A stretch of 44,142 nt of DNA, taken from Thalassotalea sp. (GTDB lineage Bacteria; Pseudomonadota; Gammaproteobacteria; Enterobacterales; Alteromonadaceae). The notes under the pieces are model-generated. The model did not search any database. It was not told the DNA's origin and saw only the letters and a program-made list of their open reading frames with translations. Location of the stretch: positions 1 through 44,142 of the forward strand of contig JAKVCY010000136.1 of NCBI GenBank assembly GCA_022448425.1, given 5' to 3'. Positions 17,401-26,394 of the stretch are shown here, in pieces. Position 1 is the stretch's first letter. Each line of letters begins with the position of its first letter. The translations under genes and the position numbers were made by a program.

Positions 17401-17984
17401 TCATCACACAAGATCTTTCAAAGAAAAGCCCAGCGCCGACGACAATTGCTTTTTCTGATTTATACGATTACACCGCTGATCCGTTTGGAAGCTTAAATGA
17501 AGAGTCAAGTACTTATGAGGAAGACTTTAATAAGCTTGCTGCAGATGTCAGTGAGTTGCGAGGCTGGAAAGTTGATTTAGCACAGCTTGGTGGCGAGAAA
17601 AATGTAGCCAAGGCAGAAGTTGTTTCTGGGGTAGCTTACTTTAATAGTTATGCTCCACCAGATAGCAGTGCATCAACTTGTGAAATAACTGACTCAGGTA
17701 CTGGGTACTTGTACGCTATGGATCTGGCGTTGGGCACGAATGTATATGTACACAGAGTGTTTGAAACGAGTAGCGCACTGACAGACGGTATTACTTTAGT
17801 GAGTGTAGCCGGTGGCTATGCTTCACAAGCTGATGAAGAAGAGGCATCGAACAGAGTAAAAAGTAGTCCGTTAGCAATACTTGCGGGTGAAGCGCTAGAG
17901 CTATGCGCTGCTAATGGAGACTGTACGGGCGTTAAGCTTAAAACTATGCGCTCAAATATGGTGGTAGCTGAGGAAAATCAATAA
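14439..17984 (+). CDS. pilY1: Type IV pilus tip adhesin/assembly protein PilY1
   Basis: 1181 residues. A short Sec signal peptide ends near Ala18. A von Willebrand A-like domain follows, with a MIDAS DNSGSM (Asp43, Ser45, Ser47) and a later MITDGEPT stretch. The C-terminal PilC/PilY1 beta-propeller starts near GDPLHSKP (Asp635) and ends around residue 1100 (GTGYLYAMDL). It holds two EF-hand-like calcium loops, D724-x-N-x-N-G-x-I-D732 and D865-x-D-x-D-G-x-I-D873; the second matches the calcium site that controls twitching in P. aeruginosa PilY1. It acts at the pilus tip in adhesion, surface sensing and pilus extension/retraction balance. The stop overlaps the pilE start as TAATG. Confidence 0.94.
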   Translation: MKKLAFMLSAMLPLSLVAEDIELYVGNTTLTAQDRPKVLIIFDNSGSMGNSVKVKPAFDESDYDGGSDSLNDEYIYYVKGEITTKPNSESSTELRRFKHSSNACNTAKQRLDEVGYYIGYLREYRYTGESGSWKELPELDASSVSIVDCWDDIRLSDSENNGVKFSGGNVADGYPIDGAGDTSNPELYTADINQSDTNLGAGEIVTLYTADYLRWANDDTLTKVNRAKMDIAKEAVTALVDAAPTVDFAIEVFNKNSNGNNNGGRIAFAFKEDFNVTEANNLKTLTNGLTASTWTPLCESLYEAYRYFSGSSVLFGKQSGSASPGQDFDAQDGSQNYVTPFDTCSNKINVIMITDGEPTNDSSADSYVKALPGVGGKSIYHSSYLPSLAEWMNGNDIDGNSGNGIQTTDFYTVGFSLYRTNAVNLLKEAANKGGGRYLDAEDPSDLLSELQSAIVTILQKDTTFTAPSVASNNFDRTETLDSVYYAMFTPDKGPRWQGNLKKLKIRNGILVGKDNVSAIDSITGNIKDTSTTFWTSANAKDGGKVGKGGVVEMFAGMNPADRTIYSDTAGGTNPLEELTVSTASDYYGGDDKLASALGVDEDDIEDYLKWAMGYDVDNEDKDNSTSDMRSDVFGDPLHSKPLVINYGTSETDQDVRIIVGTNSGALHMFSDDVDQSTANLDSVTESWAFLPTEFFKNIRTLRENFSSSDKVYGIDGTPVSFVIDVNDNGKIDGANDKVYVFFGLRRGGSSYYGMDLTDPDDPKLMWHIDSDDSDFAEIKQSWSTPRIGYSRINSKDSVPQPVLIFAGGYDTAKDNQTASSGADTKGKGFFMVEATTGKLLWSLTPSTSPAFQGTDSIPSAVATLDSDSDGYIDRLYVGDTGGNVWRVDMPGTNTDDWKASLLANLGSDSDDTRTGHAKDRRFFAEPTIARAIITETIERTTTIGGQSEVVYHKSEVPYDAILIGSGDRTNPLDTSTDDMLFMIKDDNIITQDLSKKSPAPTTIAFSDLYDYTADPFGSLNEESSTYEEDFNKLAADVSELRGWKVDLAQLGGEKNVAKAEVVSGVAYFNSYAPPDSSASTCEITDSGTGYLYAMDLALGTNVYVHRVFETSSALTDGITLVSVAGGYASQADEEEASNRVKSSPLAILAGEALELCAANGDCTGVKLKTMRSNMVVAEENQ

Positions 17985-18403
17985 TGTTGGTGTACTGTCG
18001 CAAACAAAAGCTAGAAAAATCAGGGTTTAGTTTGATAGAACTCATGGTTGCTGTTGCTATCGTTGGTATTCTTGCCAGTATAGCTTATCCTTCTTATGTT
18101 GAGTACGTTACTCAATCGAACAGAACTGAAGGGCAAAGAGAGTTACTCCGATTGGCGAGTCAGATGGAGCAATACTACCTTGATCACAGAGCGTATACTG
18201 ATGATATGAAAAACTTAGGGTCTGCTAAAGACCCATTCGAGAGTGAATCAGGTAATTATAAGATTGATGCATCGGTTTCTGACGATACGTTTACGCTAAC
18301 AGCTACAGCACAGGGAGCAATGGCTACAAAGGATGCAGCTTGTAAATCTATGACTGTCACCGATGCAGGGGTTAAGTCACCATCGAGTGGTTGTTGGGAG
18401 TAA
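17984..18403 (+). CDS. pilE: Type IV pilus minor pilin PilE
   Basis: A 139-residue prepilin with a 14-residue basic leader ending in Gly14, then FSLIELMVAVAIVGILASIAYPSY, the textbook pilin N-terminal helix with Glu5. EQYYLDHRAYT and a C-terminal Cys pair (about 40 residues apart, ending SGCWE) fit the PilE minor pilins. The start shares one base with the pilY1 stop (TAATG), and GAGGA upstream serves as ribosome site. Genomic position after pilY1 favours minor PilE over the major pilin PilA. Confidence 0.9.
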   Translation: MLVYCRKQKLEKSGFSLIELMVAVAIVGILASIAYPSYVEYVTQSNRTEGQRELLRLASQMEQYYLDHRAYTDDMKNLGSAKDPFESESGNYKIDASVSDDTFTLTATAQGAMATKDAACKSMTVTDAGVKSPSSGCWE

Positions 18404-18409
18404 AGCGTA

Positions 18410-18712
18410 ATGTTGAAAGTTAAGCAAATTCCATTGACAGTAGCGTTGCTCTATAGTGGAGCAGCGAGTGCTGTTACGGAAATTAAGTGTTATGTAGAGT
18501 TGAGTAATGAGGCTGATTATATTTACGTTCTATCTGTTGCAGAAAGTGACATAAATATGGAAGCGCATAAGCAAGAGATCTTAGGTACTGAGGTGAGTTA
18601 TCGAAGTGCTTGGAAAAATGCACGTATTGAGAGTGTTGTTGAGTGTAGATTAAATGATGAATCCTTTGTTAACGTAAATGCAGTTAAACTCGATGAGACA
18701 AGGCCTAGGTAG
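18410..18712 (+). CDS. Small secreted protein after pilE, possibly TapY2-like
   Basis: A 100-residue protein with a predicted Sec signal peptide (cleavage near ASA at 19-21) and a short mature domain with two cysteines (Cys27, Cys79) that could form a disulfide. GGGAG, nine bases before the ATG, overlaps the end of pilE, so it is very likely co-transcribed. Placement resembles the small TapY2/PilY2-type proteins found beside pilY1-pilE clusters in Aeromonas and Pseudomonas. The sequence similarity is only suggestive and its function is not established. Confidence 0.6.
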   Translation: MLKVKQIPLTVALLYSGAASAVTEIKCYVELSNEADYIYVLSVAESDINMEAHKQEILGTEVSYRSAWKNARIESVVECRLNDESFVNVNAVKLDETRPR

Positions 18713-18767
18713 CAAATTTAGAGGTAGACCTTGGTTGTGAGGCTTTCAATTCTTGTCAAGCAAGAGC

Positions 18768-19307
18768 CTAGCAACTAGGTTCGCTTCCATCGCGCTTTTC
18801 ATCTTTACCGTCTCCATCCGTATCAGAGCTTGTATAGGCGCGTCCAAACGTTGATGTTGTGATAGAACGGTTCTTGTCAGTGTGTCCTTTAGGGCAGTAT
18901 ACGAATGTCCCAGTGTTTCCAGCTCTTCCCGTGGGGCGGTAAATTAAGCTATCATTTGGGTATTCTAAGTTGTCGCCTGTATTTACTGCATCTTTAACGC
19001 GAATAATTGTATCGGTTGCAACATCGTATTGGTCATTATCATTGGCATCGATGAAAGCTGAAACTTGATTAGACCAAGTGTCAGTACAATCTTTACCGGA
19101 GAGAGGGCAGACTATAACGGGTAGTCCGCTATTAACTGCAGAATTTCGGGCGGTAAGAATCAGTCGATGCATGCTCGATATTTCATTATCGACACGCATT
19201 TTAACAACCCACTCGGAAAAACTTGGTATCGCAACGGTTAGCATAATGCCCATCACGGCGATTCCCACCATAAGCTCAATTAATGTAAATCCTTTTGCAA
19301 ACTTCAT
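18768..19307 (-). CDS. FimT/GspH-type pseudopilin
   Basis: A 179-residue prepilin: leader MKFAKG, then FTLIELMVGIAVMGIMLTVA with Glu5, and the GspH/FimT continuation AIPSFSEWVVKMRVDNEISS and LILTARNSAVNSG. Acidic stretches DANDNDQYD and SDTDGDGKDEKRDG resemble calcium loops. It lies convergent to the pilus operon, 55 bases past its last gene, instead of heading it as in P. aeruginosa. FimT homologues can bind DNA for uptake; that role is not shown here. The AGAGGTGG ribosome site fits the ATG. Confidence 0.85.
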   Translation of the reverse strand: MKFAKGFTLIELMVGIAVMGIMLTVAIPSFSEWVVKMRVDNEISSMHRLILTARNSAVNSGLPVIVCPLSGKDCTDTWSNQVSAFIDANDNDQYDVATDTIIRVKDAVNTGDNLEYPNDSLIYRPTGRAGNTGTFVYCPKGHTDKNRSITTSTFGRAYTSSDTDGDGKDEKRDGSEPSC

Positions 19308-19395
19308 ATGCCACCTCTACCGCTAGCGGAAATGCTCATTACTGGTAGTTATACCACTTTCGTGACTTTTCACCAAATCAGGCCACTAACTCAAG

Positions 19396-19428
19396 AAAAT
19401 AAAAAGGTAGCCTTAATAGCTGCCTTTT
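19396..19428 (-). terminator. Probable terminator after nadE
   Basis: AAAAGGTAGC (19402-19411) pairs with GCTGCCTTTT (19419-19428). One pair is G-T on the + strand and a mismatch on the leftward transcript. A T-rich tail follows leftward (complement of 19396-19405). It lies six bases past the nadE stop. Confidence 0.6.
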
Positions 19429-19433
19429 GAGTG

Positions 19434-20267
19434 TTAATCGTAAATAGTCGGTATCGCTAAGCGCTTGTGCTGAGTGCGCTGGAATATCTCTATGATGGCT
19501 TGCTCAACTTCATTGGTAACCGACTTACCCTCTAAAAAGTCATCTAGTTCATCATAACTTAAGCCTAGTGCATCCTCGTCTTTCAGCCCTGGATTTAAGT
19601 CTTCTAAATCCGCTGTAGGTGCTTTTTCTACGAGAATAGCAGGTGCGCCAAGGTGTTTGGCAATTTGACGTACTTGTCGTTTTGATAAACCAAATAGGGG
19701 CACTAAATCACAAGCGCCATCGCCCCACTTGGTGAAGAAGCCGGTAATATTCTCTGCTGAGTGGTCTGTACCAATTACTAAGCCGCCTAGAATACCCGCG
19801 ATATGATATTGGGTGACCATACGCGTTCTCGCCTTTACATTCCCTTTAGAGAAATCGATACGACTATCACTTGCAACACTAAAGCCAGCTACTTCAAGCG
19901 CGCCTAATGTTTCTCGGTTTATGCCGTCTGCGCCTGCTTTGATATTAGTAGTGACAATGTGAGAAGGTTGAATAAAGCTCAATGCGGCTTGTGCGTCGTC
20001 TTCATCGGCTTGCACGTCGTAAGGCAAGCGAACTGCAATAAATTTGTATTCACCTGTCTCGTGCTCTTGATTCAATTCGTTTACTGCTAACTGAGCCAAA
20101 CGTCCACATGTAGAGGAGTCAACGCCGCCGCTAATACCAAGTACAAGGTGTTTCAGCGAAGAGCTTGTTAGCTGTTGCTTAATAAATTCAACTCGTCTTT
20201 TGACTTCAAAATTAACGTCAATCTCAGGCAGTACGCGCATTTCTTCAATGATCACATCACGATTCAT
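19434..20267 (-). CDS. nadE: NH3-dependent NAD+ synthetase
   Basis: A 277-residue cytoplasmic enzyme that amidates nicotinate adenine dinucleotide to NAD+ using ammonia. The ATP pyrophosphatase P-loop SGGVDSS is at 46-52. Further family boxes are [37 protein letters not shown] and the C-terminal [15 protein letters not shown]. There is no glutaminase domain, so free ammonia is the nitrogen donor. ATG with AAGGA upstream. Divergent from glnB, the nitrogen regulator, a suggestive pairing with no shared operator that I can see. Confidence 0.96.
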   Translation of the reverse strand: MNRDVIIEEMRVLPEIDVNFEVKRRVEFIKQQLTSSSLKHLVLGISGGVDSSTCGRLAQLAVNELNQEHETGEYKFIAVRLPYDVQADEDDAQAALSFIQPSHIVTTNIKAGADGINRETLGALEVAGFSVASDSRIDFSKGNVKARTRMVTQYHIAGILGGLVIGTDHSAENITGFFTKWGDGACDLVPLFGLSKRQVRQIAKHLGAPAILVEKAPTADLEDLNPGLKDEDALGLSYDELDDFLEGKSVTNEVEQAIIEIFQRTQHKRLAIPTIYD

Positions 20268-20408
20268 TGGGGTTCCTTACTTGGAAAGTTTGTTTCAAAC
20301 AAGTGTATCAAAAACATGGCTAGCTTGTGGAGGGGATTTATAAGTGAAAATTATTCAAATATCATCGCATAGCAATTTCGCTTTAGGCGATTTAGCTTTA
20401 GAATGTAG

Positions 20409-20771
<363 letters not shown>

Positions 20772-20815
20772 CTAATAAAGTTAAACCGCCAGCCTTGTTT
20801 AGATCAGGACATATC

Positions 20816-20842
20816 AAAAAAAGCCGCATTTGCGGCTTTTTT
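20816..20842. terminator. Bidirectional terminator between glnB and bamD
   Basis: AAAAAAGCCGC and GCGGCTTTTTT form a stem with a 4-nt ATTT loop (20828-20831). T-runs exist in both directions, serving the convergent genes glnB and bamD. Confidence 0.9.
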
Positions 20843-20864
20843 AGTTTAAGGGCTTTATTCTTAC

Positions 20865-21623
20865 TTAGTTAACTAGCTCGTTATCAGGGTAGTTAGCAGC
20901 AAGTACTTGCAAGGCATTTGTTTTCAATTCTTCTAAACCCAGCTTATCGTAGCAAGCAACCATCATTTCTAATGCGCCTTCAACCTCATGGCTAGGGTTA
21001 AAGTATTCAACAATGTAACGAGCTCGGTTGGCAGCAGAGACAAAAGCGTCGCGTTTGAAGTAAAATTCAGCGACAGCTAACTCATATCGCGCTAAACGTG
21101 ACTTAATAGCAATCATACGCTTACGCGCATCCGCTGAATACTTACTTTGTGGGTAGTCATCAACAATTCTGCGGAGATCGTTAAAGGCTTCTCGAGATGC
21201 TGACGGGTCTCTGTCTGCTCGGTCAATGCCTGCGAAATCTTGGAATAAGTTCTTTTCAGTCGCTAGGTTAATCAACGCACGCATGTAGTAAACGTAATCT
21301 ACATTTGCATGCGTTGGGTTCAATCGTAAGAAACGATCTGCTAATGCGATACCTTGCTCATCGTTACCTGTCTTGTAATATGCATATAGTAAGTCGAGTT
21401 GAACTTGGTGCGAAATTGGACCGAAAGGAAAGCGCGAATCAATGGCTGATAATAATTGAATAGCCTTTTGATAAAGACCGCTGTCGAGTGCTTCACGCGC
21501 ATCGGCAAAAAGGGCTTGAGCTGAACGATCTGGGACCTTCTCTATTTCTATATCTGAAGACGAACAGCCTGTTAAGCCGACAACTGCAGCCAATAGCAAG
21601 GCTCTAAAAGTCAATTTATCCAT
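20865..21623 (-). CDS. bamD: Outer-membrane assembly lipoprotein BamD
   Basis: A 252-residue TPR lipoprotein of the BAM complex, which inserts beta-barrel proteins into the outer membrane. The signal peptide ends in lipobox LTGC with Cys20. Conserved stretches include SRFPFGPISHQVQLDLLYAYYK, FLRLNPTHANVDYVYYMR, GIDRADRDP and the C-terminal TPRs. ATG at 21623 gives a normal signal peptide; the GTG at 21638 would add five residues and lacks a ribosome site. It is divergent from rluD, as in E. coli. Confidence 0.95.
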   Translation of the reverse strand: MDKLTFRALLLAAVVGLTGCSSSDIEIEKVPDRSAQALFADAREALDSGLYQKAIQLLSAIDSRFPFGPISHQVQLDLLYAYYKTGNDEQGIALADRFLRLNPTHANVDYVYYMRALINLATEKNLFQDFAGIDRADRDPSASREAFNDLRRIVDDYPQSKYSADARKRMIAIKSRLARYELAVAEFYFKRDAFVSAANRARYIVEYFNPSHEVEGALEMMVACYDKLGLEELKTNALQVLAANYPDNELVN

Positions 21624-21775
21624 ATATTCGGTTATCACTACTTTGTTTTCGTTAAAATTATTATGAAAGCCCTACACAACAAGGTAAAATGCATTTCTAT
21701 TTGTTGAGCAGCATTCTAACTCAGCAATCTTGCCTTGCACAGTGCAAAAAACAATTTGATAGCAAAGAGACATTA

Positions 21776-22750
21776 ATGGCTGAAATTATCCAACATCAAG
21801 AAATTGTCCCAGAAGAATGCTTAGGAAAACGGTTAGACCAAGCGTTGGCCGAAATGTTTCCTGATTATTCTCGATCACGTATAAAAGAATGGATTTTAGC
21901 GGGTAATGTACAAGTTGATAACAAGGTTGTCACTAAAGCACGTGAAAAAGTGTTTGGTGGTGAACAGGTTAATATTGACGCAGAAATAGAAGCGGAAGTG
22001 CGCTTCGAACCACAAGATATTCCTTTGAATATTGTCTATGAAGATGATGATATTCTTGTGATTAATAAACCAGCTGACTTAGTAGTCCATCCTGGTGCCG
22101 GTAACCCAGATGGCACGGTGCTAAACGCTTTACTACATCACTGCCCCGAACTAGAAGTAGTACCTCGCGCAGGTATTGTTCATCGTCTTGATAAAGACAC
22201 AACGGGTTTAATGGTGGTTGCTAAAACAATTGCTGCTCAAACTAATTTAGTTGAAGCATTACAGGCACGTGAAATTACTCGTGAATATGAAGCGGTAGCC
22301 AACGGTATTATGACTGCCGGTGGTTCAGTCGATGAACCAATTGGGCGACACTCTACAAAGCGCACACATATGGCTGTGACCATTTCTGGTCGTCCATCGG
22401 TAACGCATTACCGCGTGATGGAGAAGTTTCGTTTGCACACACGTTTAAGGCTTCGCCTTGAAACAGGGCGTACTCACCAAATCCGTGTACATATGGCTCA
22501 TATTGCGCATCCTTTGGTTGGCGATCCGTTATATGGTGGCCGCCCAAGACCACCGAAAAATGCTACGCCAGAGTTGCTTCAGTATTTGCGAAGCTTTAAA
22601 AGACAGGCACTTCATGCTGCTATGCTGTCGTTGTATCACCCAATTACAGGCGAGTTAATGACATGGCATGCTGAGTTACCAGACGATTTTGTTGAGCTTG
22701 TCGATTTACTAAAAGCTGATACCAAGCTAAATGCTGGTGACGAATTCTAA
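21776..22750 (+). CDS. rluD: 23S rRNA pseudouridine synthase RluD
   Basis: 324 residues. An S4 domain (CLGKRLDQALAEMFPDYSRSRIKEWI) precedes the catalytic domain with HRLDKDTTGL, where Asp139 matches the E. coli catalytic residue exactly. RTHQIRVHMAHIAHPLVGDPLYGG is the other family block. It forms pseudouridines 1911, 1915 and 1917 in helix 69 in E. coli. The ATG at 21776, with AAAGAGA upstream, gives the family N-terminus; an in-frame start at 21689 is rejected. pgeF starts 20 bases inside its end. Confidence 0.96.
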   Translation: MAEIIQHQEIVPEECLGKRLDQALAEMFPDYSRSRIKEWILAGNVQVDNKVVTKAREKVFGGEQVNIDAEIEAEVRFEPQDIPLNIVYEDDDILVINKPADLVVHPGAGNPDGTVLNALLHHCPELEVVPRAGIVHRLDKDTTGLMVVAKTIAAQTNLVEALQAREITREYEAVANGIMTAGGSVDEPIGRHSTKRTHMAVTISGRPSVTHYRVMEKFRLHTRLRLRLETGRTHQIRVHMAHIAHPLVGDPLYGGRPRPPKNATPELLQYLRSFKRQALHAAMLSLYHPITGELMTWHAELPDDFVELVDLLKADTKLNAGDEF

Positions 22751-23591
22751 CGTGACAATTGACAAACCTCGGCAAACCTCATATTTGCAGCTCATTGATT
22801 GGCCAGCAGATAATGTTGTTGCATTTACAACGAGCCGAGGGAACGGTGCTTACCAAACAACTGATACTGTTGCTGAATCCCCTGCATCAGAAACAGCTTC
22901 CTCAACGCCATATAGTGCGTTTAATTTGGGCCTACATGTAGGGGACGAGCAGCAAGGGGTGCTAGCTAATCGGTTTGCTCTTACCGAACATTTACCCCAA
23001 AACTCTCAAATTCAATGGCTTGAACAAGTACATGGCAATAATGTTGCTGACGTTATCAAAGTTAGCCAAGAGGCAATTGTTGCCGACGCAGCCATAACAG
23101 ACTCGTCTAATACCGCACTTGCGGTTATGACGGCAGATTGCTTACCTATTTTACTTAGTTCGACTTGCGGCAAAATTGTGGCTGCTATTCATGGTGGTTG
23201 GCGTCCGCTAGCGGCTAATGTTATCGAAAGAACGGTAGCGGTAATGGCGAAAAAGTTTACTCAATCTGGTAGTGAAGATGAACTAACCTTGGTTGCGTGG
23301 TTGGGTCCGTGTATTGGTCCTAATGCATTTGAGGTTGGCGATGAGGTTAGGCAAACATTTATCGCCGAAGATAGTGTCCATCAATCAGCATTTACGGCAG
23401 CCGAAAGGGGTGACAAGTGGCTATGCGATCTTCATCAAATAGCGAGCAGGCAACTAAGCCAGTTTAATGTGCAACAAATATTGTCTCTTCCAGACTGCAC
23501 ATTCTCTTCGCCTGACAAATATTACTCTTATCGAAGAGATAAACTAACTGGCCGTATGGCGAGTGTAATTTGCGCAAAATCAATAATCTAA
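22731..23591 (+). CDS. pgeF: Peptidoglycan editing factor PgeF (YfiH family)
   Basis: A 286-residue member of the multicopper polyphenol oxidase-like family; E. coli PgeF removes wrongly incorporated L-Ser from UDP-MurNAc-peptide precursors. Key blocks are WLEQVHGNNV, VMTADCLPILL, AIHGGWRP and GPCIGPNAFEVGDEV, with the metal-site His/Cys/His. It has HGGWRP where E. coli has HAGWRG. The ATG at 22731 overlaps rluD by 20 bases; a GTG at 22752 is a possible later start, and neither has a strong ribosome site. There is an Ala/Ser/Thr-rich insert near residues 43-62. Confidence 0.92.
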   Translation: MLVTNSNVTIDKPRQTSYLQLIDWPADNVVAFTTSRGNGAYQTTDTVAESPASETASSTPYSAFNLGLHVGDEQQGVLANRFALTEHLPQNSQIQWLEQVHGNNVADVIKVSQEAIVADAAITDSSNTALAVMTADCLPILLSSTCGKIVAAIHGGWRPLAANVIERTVAVMAKKFTQSGSEDELTLVAWLGPCIGPNAFEVGDEVRQTFIAEDSVHQSAFTAAERGDKWLCDLHQIASRQLSQFNVQQILSLPDCTFSSPDKYYSYRRDKLTGRMASVICAKSII

Positions 23592-23600
23592 ACCCCTTAA

Positions 23601-23627
23601 CTTGAATTTGGTAAAGAAGCCCCTATA
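23601..23627 (+). promoter_or_regulatory. Sigma32 (RpoH) heat-shock promoter of clpB
   Basis: CTTGAA (23601-23606), a 13-base spacer and CCCCTATA (23620-23627) match the RpoH consensus CTTGAA-N13-15-CCCCATnT closely. It lies about 65 bases ahead of clpB, starting 10 bases after the pgeF stop. Confidence 0.8.
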
Positions 23628-23693
23628 AATCTGTTAAGTAAGCTAAAAAGCTAATGCACTTAGTTTTTTCCATGACTTTCCTTGGAGATCCGT

Positions 23694-26267
23694 ATGCGTT
23701 TAGACAGATTCACACAATCCTTCCAATCAGCGATATCTGATGCTCAGTCTCTTGCTTTAGGCAAAGACCATCAATTTATTGAGCCTCTTCATTTAATGTT
23801 ATCTCTACTAAAGCAGTCGGGAAACAGCGTAGTGCCTATTCTAAAATGTGCAGGCGTTGATACCAACGCTCTGCGTCAACAGGTTGAAAAGGCGCTAGAA
23901 GGTTTAGCACAAGTTCATAGTGTTGGCGGTGAAGTTCAACTTTCGGCAACTACTGGCAAGATACTGAATTTATGTGACAAATACGCACAAAAGCTAAATG
24001 ATAGCTTTATTTCATCAGACGTATTCTTGTTAGCAGCAATTGAAGATACAGGTACATTGGGTCAATTGCTGAAAAACCTAGGTGCGACTGAAAAGCGTTT
24101 AAAAGATGCGATTGAACACGTGCGAGGTGGTGAAAATGTCAAAGATGCTAATGCAGAAGACGTACGTCAGGCGCTAGACAAATATACGGTCAACCTCACT
24201 GAACGAGCAGAACAAGGTAGATTAGATCCCGTTATCGGTCGAGACGATGAAATTCGACGCACTATTCAAGTACTTCAACGACGCACGAAAAACAATCCCG
24301 TGTTAATTGGTCATCCAGGTGTAGGCAAAACAGCTATCGTCGAAGGGCTTGCACAGCGTATCGTTGACCATGAAGTGCCAGAAGGTTTGAAGAATAAACA
24401 AGTCTTGTCTCTAGATATGGGCGCTTTAGTCGCCGGTGCCAAGTATCGCGGAGAATTTGAAGAAAGACTTAAAGCTGTCCTTAATGAGCTAGCCAAGCTT
24501 GAAGGTCAAATTATCTTATTTATTGACGAGCTGCATACCATGGTTGGTGCAGGGAAAACTGATGGTGCTATGGATGCTGGTAATATGCTTAAACCTGCAC
24601 TTGCTCGTGGTGATCTTCATTGTGTTGGCGCTACAACACTAGACGAGTACCGTCAGTATATTGAAAAAGATGCCGCACTAGAACGTCGTTTCCAAAAGGT
24701 ATTGGTGGAAGAGCCTAGTGTCGAAGATACGATTGCTATCCTACGTGGGTTGAAAGAGCGCTATGAATTGCACCATTCAGTGAATATCACCGACCCTGCA
24801 ATCGTTGCAGCCGCAAGTCTTTCGCATCGTTATATCAGTGACCGTCAATTACCTGACAAAGCGATTGATCTAATCGATGAAGCAGCGTCCAGTATTCGTT
24901 TACAGATGGACTCAAAGCCAGAAGATTTAGACAAACTAGAACGCAAAATTATTCAGCTTAAGCTGGAAGAGAAAGCGCTAGAAAATGAAAATGATGATGC
25001 ATCGATTAAGCGCCTTGAAGCAATCTCGACTGATATTGATAAATTACAGCAAAATTACGATGAGCTTGATGAGGTGTGGACAACAGAAAAGGCCGCGCTT
25101 CATGGTACACAGGCAATAAAAACTGATCTCGAGAAAGCGCGCATTGATTTAGAAGCGGCACGTCGAGCTGGCGATCTAAACAGAATGTCTGAATTGCAAT
25201 ACGGTAAGATTCCTGAGTTAGAGAAGCAATTGGACTTAGCCAGCCAGGCCGAAATGCAAGAAATGAATCTTCTGCGCAATAAAGTGACAGACGTTGAAAT
25301 TGCCGATGTATTAAGCCGCGCAACCGGTATCCCAGTCTCAAAAATGTTGTCGCAGGAGCGCGAAAAGTTGCTTGAAATGGAATCAGAGCTTCATAAACGC
25401 GTGATTGGACAAACTGAAGCTGTAGTTGCAGTATCCAATGCTATAAGACGTTCGCGTGCTGGGCTCGCTGACCCAAATCAACCAATTGGCTCATTTCTCT
25501 TTTTGGGGCCAACAGGTGTTGGTAAGACAGAGTTAACTAAAGCCTTAGCTGAGTGCTTATTTGATACAGACGATGCACTTATTCGCGTTGATATGTCAGA
25601 GTTTATGGAAAAGCACTCGGTTGCTCGTTTAGTAGGTGCACCTCCTGGTTATGTTGGTTATGAGGAAGGTGGCTATTTAACTGAAGCAGTGCGCAGAAAA
25701 CCTTACTCTGTGGTGTTGCTTGACGAGGTTGAGAAGGCTCATCCAGATGTCTTTAATATTCTTCTACAAGTTCTGGACGATGGGCGTTTAACGGACGGCC
25801 AGGGTAGAACAGTAGATTTTAAGAATACTGTGATTATCATGACATCGAATATCGGCTCAGATATCATTCAAAACTTTGGTGGTAATGAAAACTATGAACA
25901 GATGAGAGCCTCGGTTATGACAGAACTAGGCCATCATTTCAAACCAGAGTTTATTAATCGCGTTGACGATACGGTTGTTTTCCATCCGTTAGAAGCTGAG
26001 CAAATTGCTGAAATTGCAAAAATTCAGCTACAAGGCTTAAGTGCTCGTTTAGCTGAGCAAGAAATTAACTTAGTAGTTGAAGACAGCGCATTGGCAAAAA
26101 TAGCAGAAGTTGGCTTTGACCCACTGTTTGGAGCTCGCCCGTTAAAACGAGCGATTCAAAACGATATTGAAAATCCATTAGCTCAGTGTCTGCTTGCTGG
26201 TGAATTCATAAAAGGAAGTAAGCTTGTCATCTCAGCAGGAGCTGAAGGTTTTAAGTTTTTGAGTTAA
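23694..26267 (+). CDS. clpB: ATP-dependent disaggregase ClpB
   Basis: 857 residues, identical in length to E. coli ClpB. It dissolves protein aggregates with DnaK. The double Clp N domain is at 1-145. AAA-1 has Walker A GHPGVGKT (206-213), the coiled-coil M domain spans about 400-525, and AAA-2 has Walker A GPTGVGKT (605-612) and [11 protein letters not shown]. His207 replaces the usual Glu in Walker A of AAA-1; catalytic Lys212 and Lys611 remain. The start is ATG at 23694 with GGAG six bases upstream. It is driven by an RpoH promoter and has its own terminator. Confidence 0.98.
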   Translation: MRLDRFTQSFQSAISDAQSLALGKDHQFIEPLHLMLSLLKQSGNSVVPILKCAGVDTNALRQQVEKALEGLAQVHSVGGEVQLSATTGKILNLCDKYAQKLNDSFISSDVFLLAAIEDTGTLGQLLKNLGATEKRLKDAIEHVRGGENVKDANAEDVRQALDKYTVNLTERAEQGRLDPVIGRDDEIRRTIQVLQRRTKNNPVLIGHPGVGKTAIVEGLAQRIVDHEVPEGLKNKQVLSLDMGALVAGAKYRGEFEERLKAVLNELAKLEGQIILFIDELHTMVGAGKTDGAMDAGNMLKPALARGDLHCVGATTLDEYRQYIEKDAALERRFQKVLVEEPSVEDTIAILRGLKERYELHHSVNITDPAIVAAASLSHRYISDRQLPDKAIDLIDEAASSIRLQMDSKPEDLDKLERKIIQLKLEEKALENENDDASIKRLEAISTDIDKLQQNYDELDEVWTTEKAALHGTQAIKTDLEKARIDLEAARRAGDLNRMSELQYGKIPELEKQLDLASQAEMQEMNLLRNKVTDVEIADVLSRATGIPVSKMLSQEREKLLEMESELHKRVIGQTEAVVAVSNAIRRSRAGLADPNQPIGSFLFLGPTGVGKTELTKALAECLFDTDDALIRVDMSEFMEKHSVARLVGAPPGYVGYEEGGYLTEAVRRKPYSVVLLDEVEKAHPDVFNILLQVLDDGRLTDGQGRTVDFKNTVIIMTSNIGSDIIQNFGGNENYEQMRASVMTELGHHFKPEFINRVDDTVVFHPLEAEQIAEIAKIQLQGLSARLAEQEINLVVEDSALAKIAEVGFDPLFGARPLKRAIQNDIENPLAQCLLAGEFIKGSKLVISAGAEGFKFLS

Positions 26268-26294
26268 CGAACTAAAAGCGCGAATTAGTCTTAT

Positions 26295-26330
26295 GGCAAC
26301 TAGGAGGTTAAATGCCTAGTTGCCTTTTTT
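26295..26330 (+). terminator. Terminator after clpB
   Basis: A perfect 10-bp stem, GGCAACTAGG (26295-26304) and CCTAGTTGCC (26315-26324), with a 10-nt loop, followed by TTTTTT. It lies 28 bases past the clpB stop. Confidence 0.92.
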
Positions 26331-26394
26331 GACTATTGTTTTTGAAAAACCAAAAACAGAGATTAGCAACCAGTAAAAGTTACTGAGATGTTGG

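Noticed and set aside
18740-18779. Small palindromes at the pilus operon / fimT junction (AGGCT...AGCCT; CCTAG-CAA-CTAGG)
   Set aside because: Short stems with no T-run on either strand; not enough to call a terminator.
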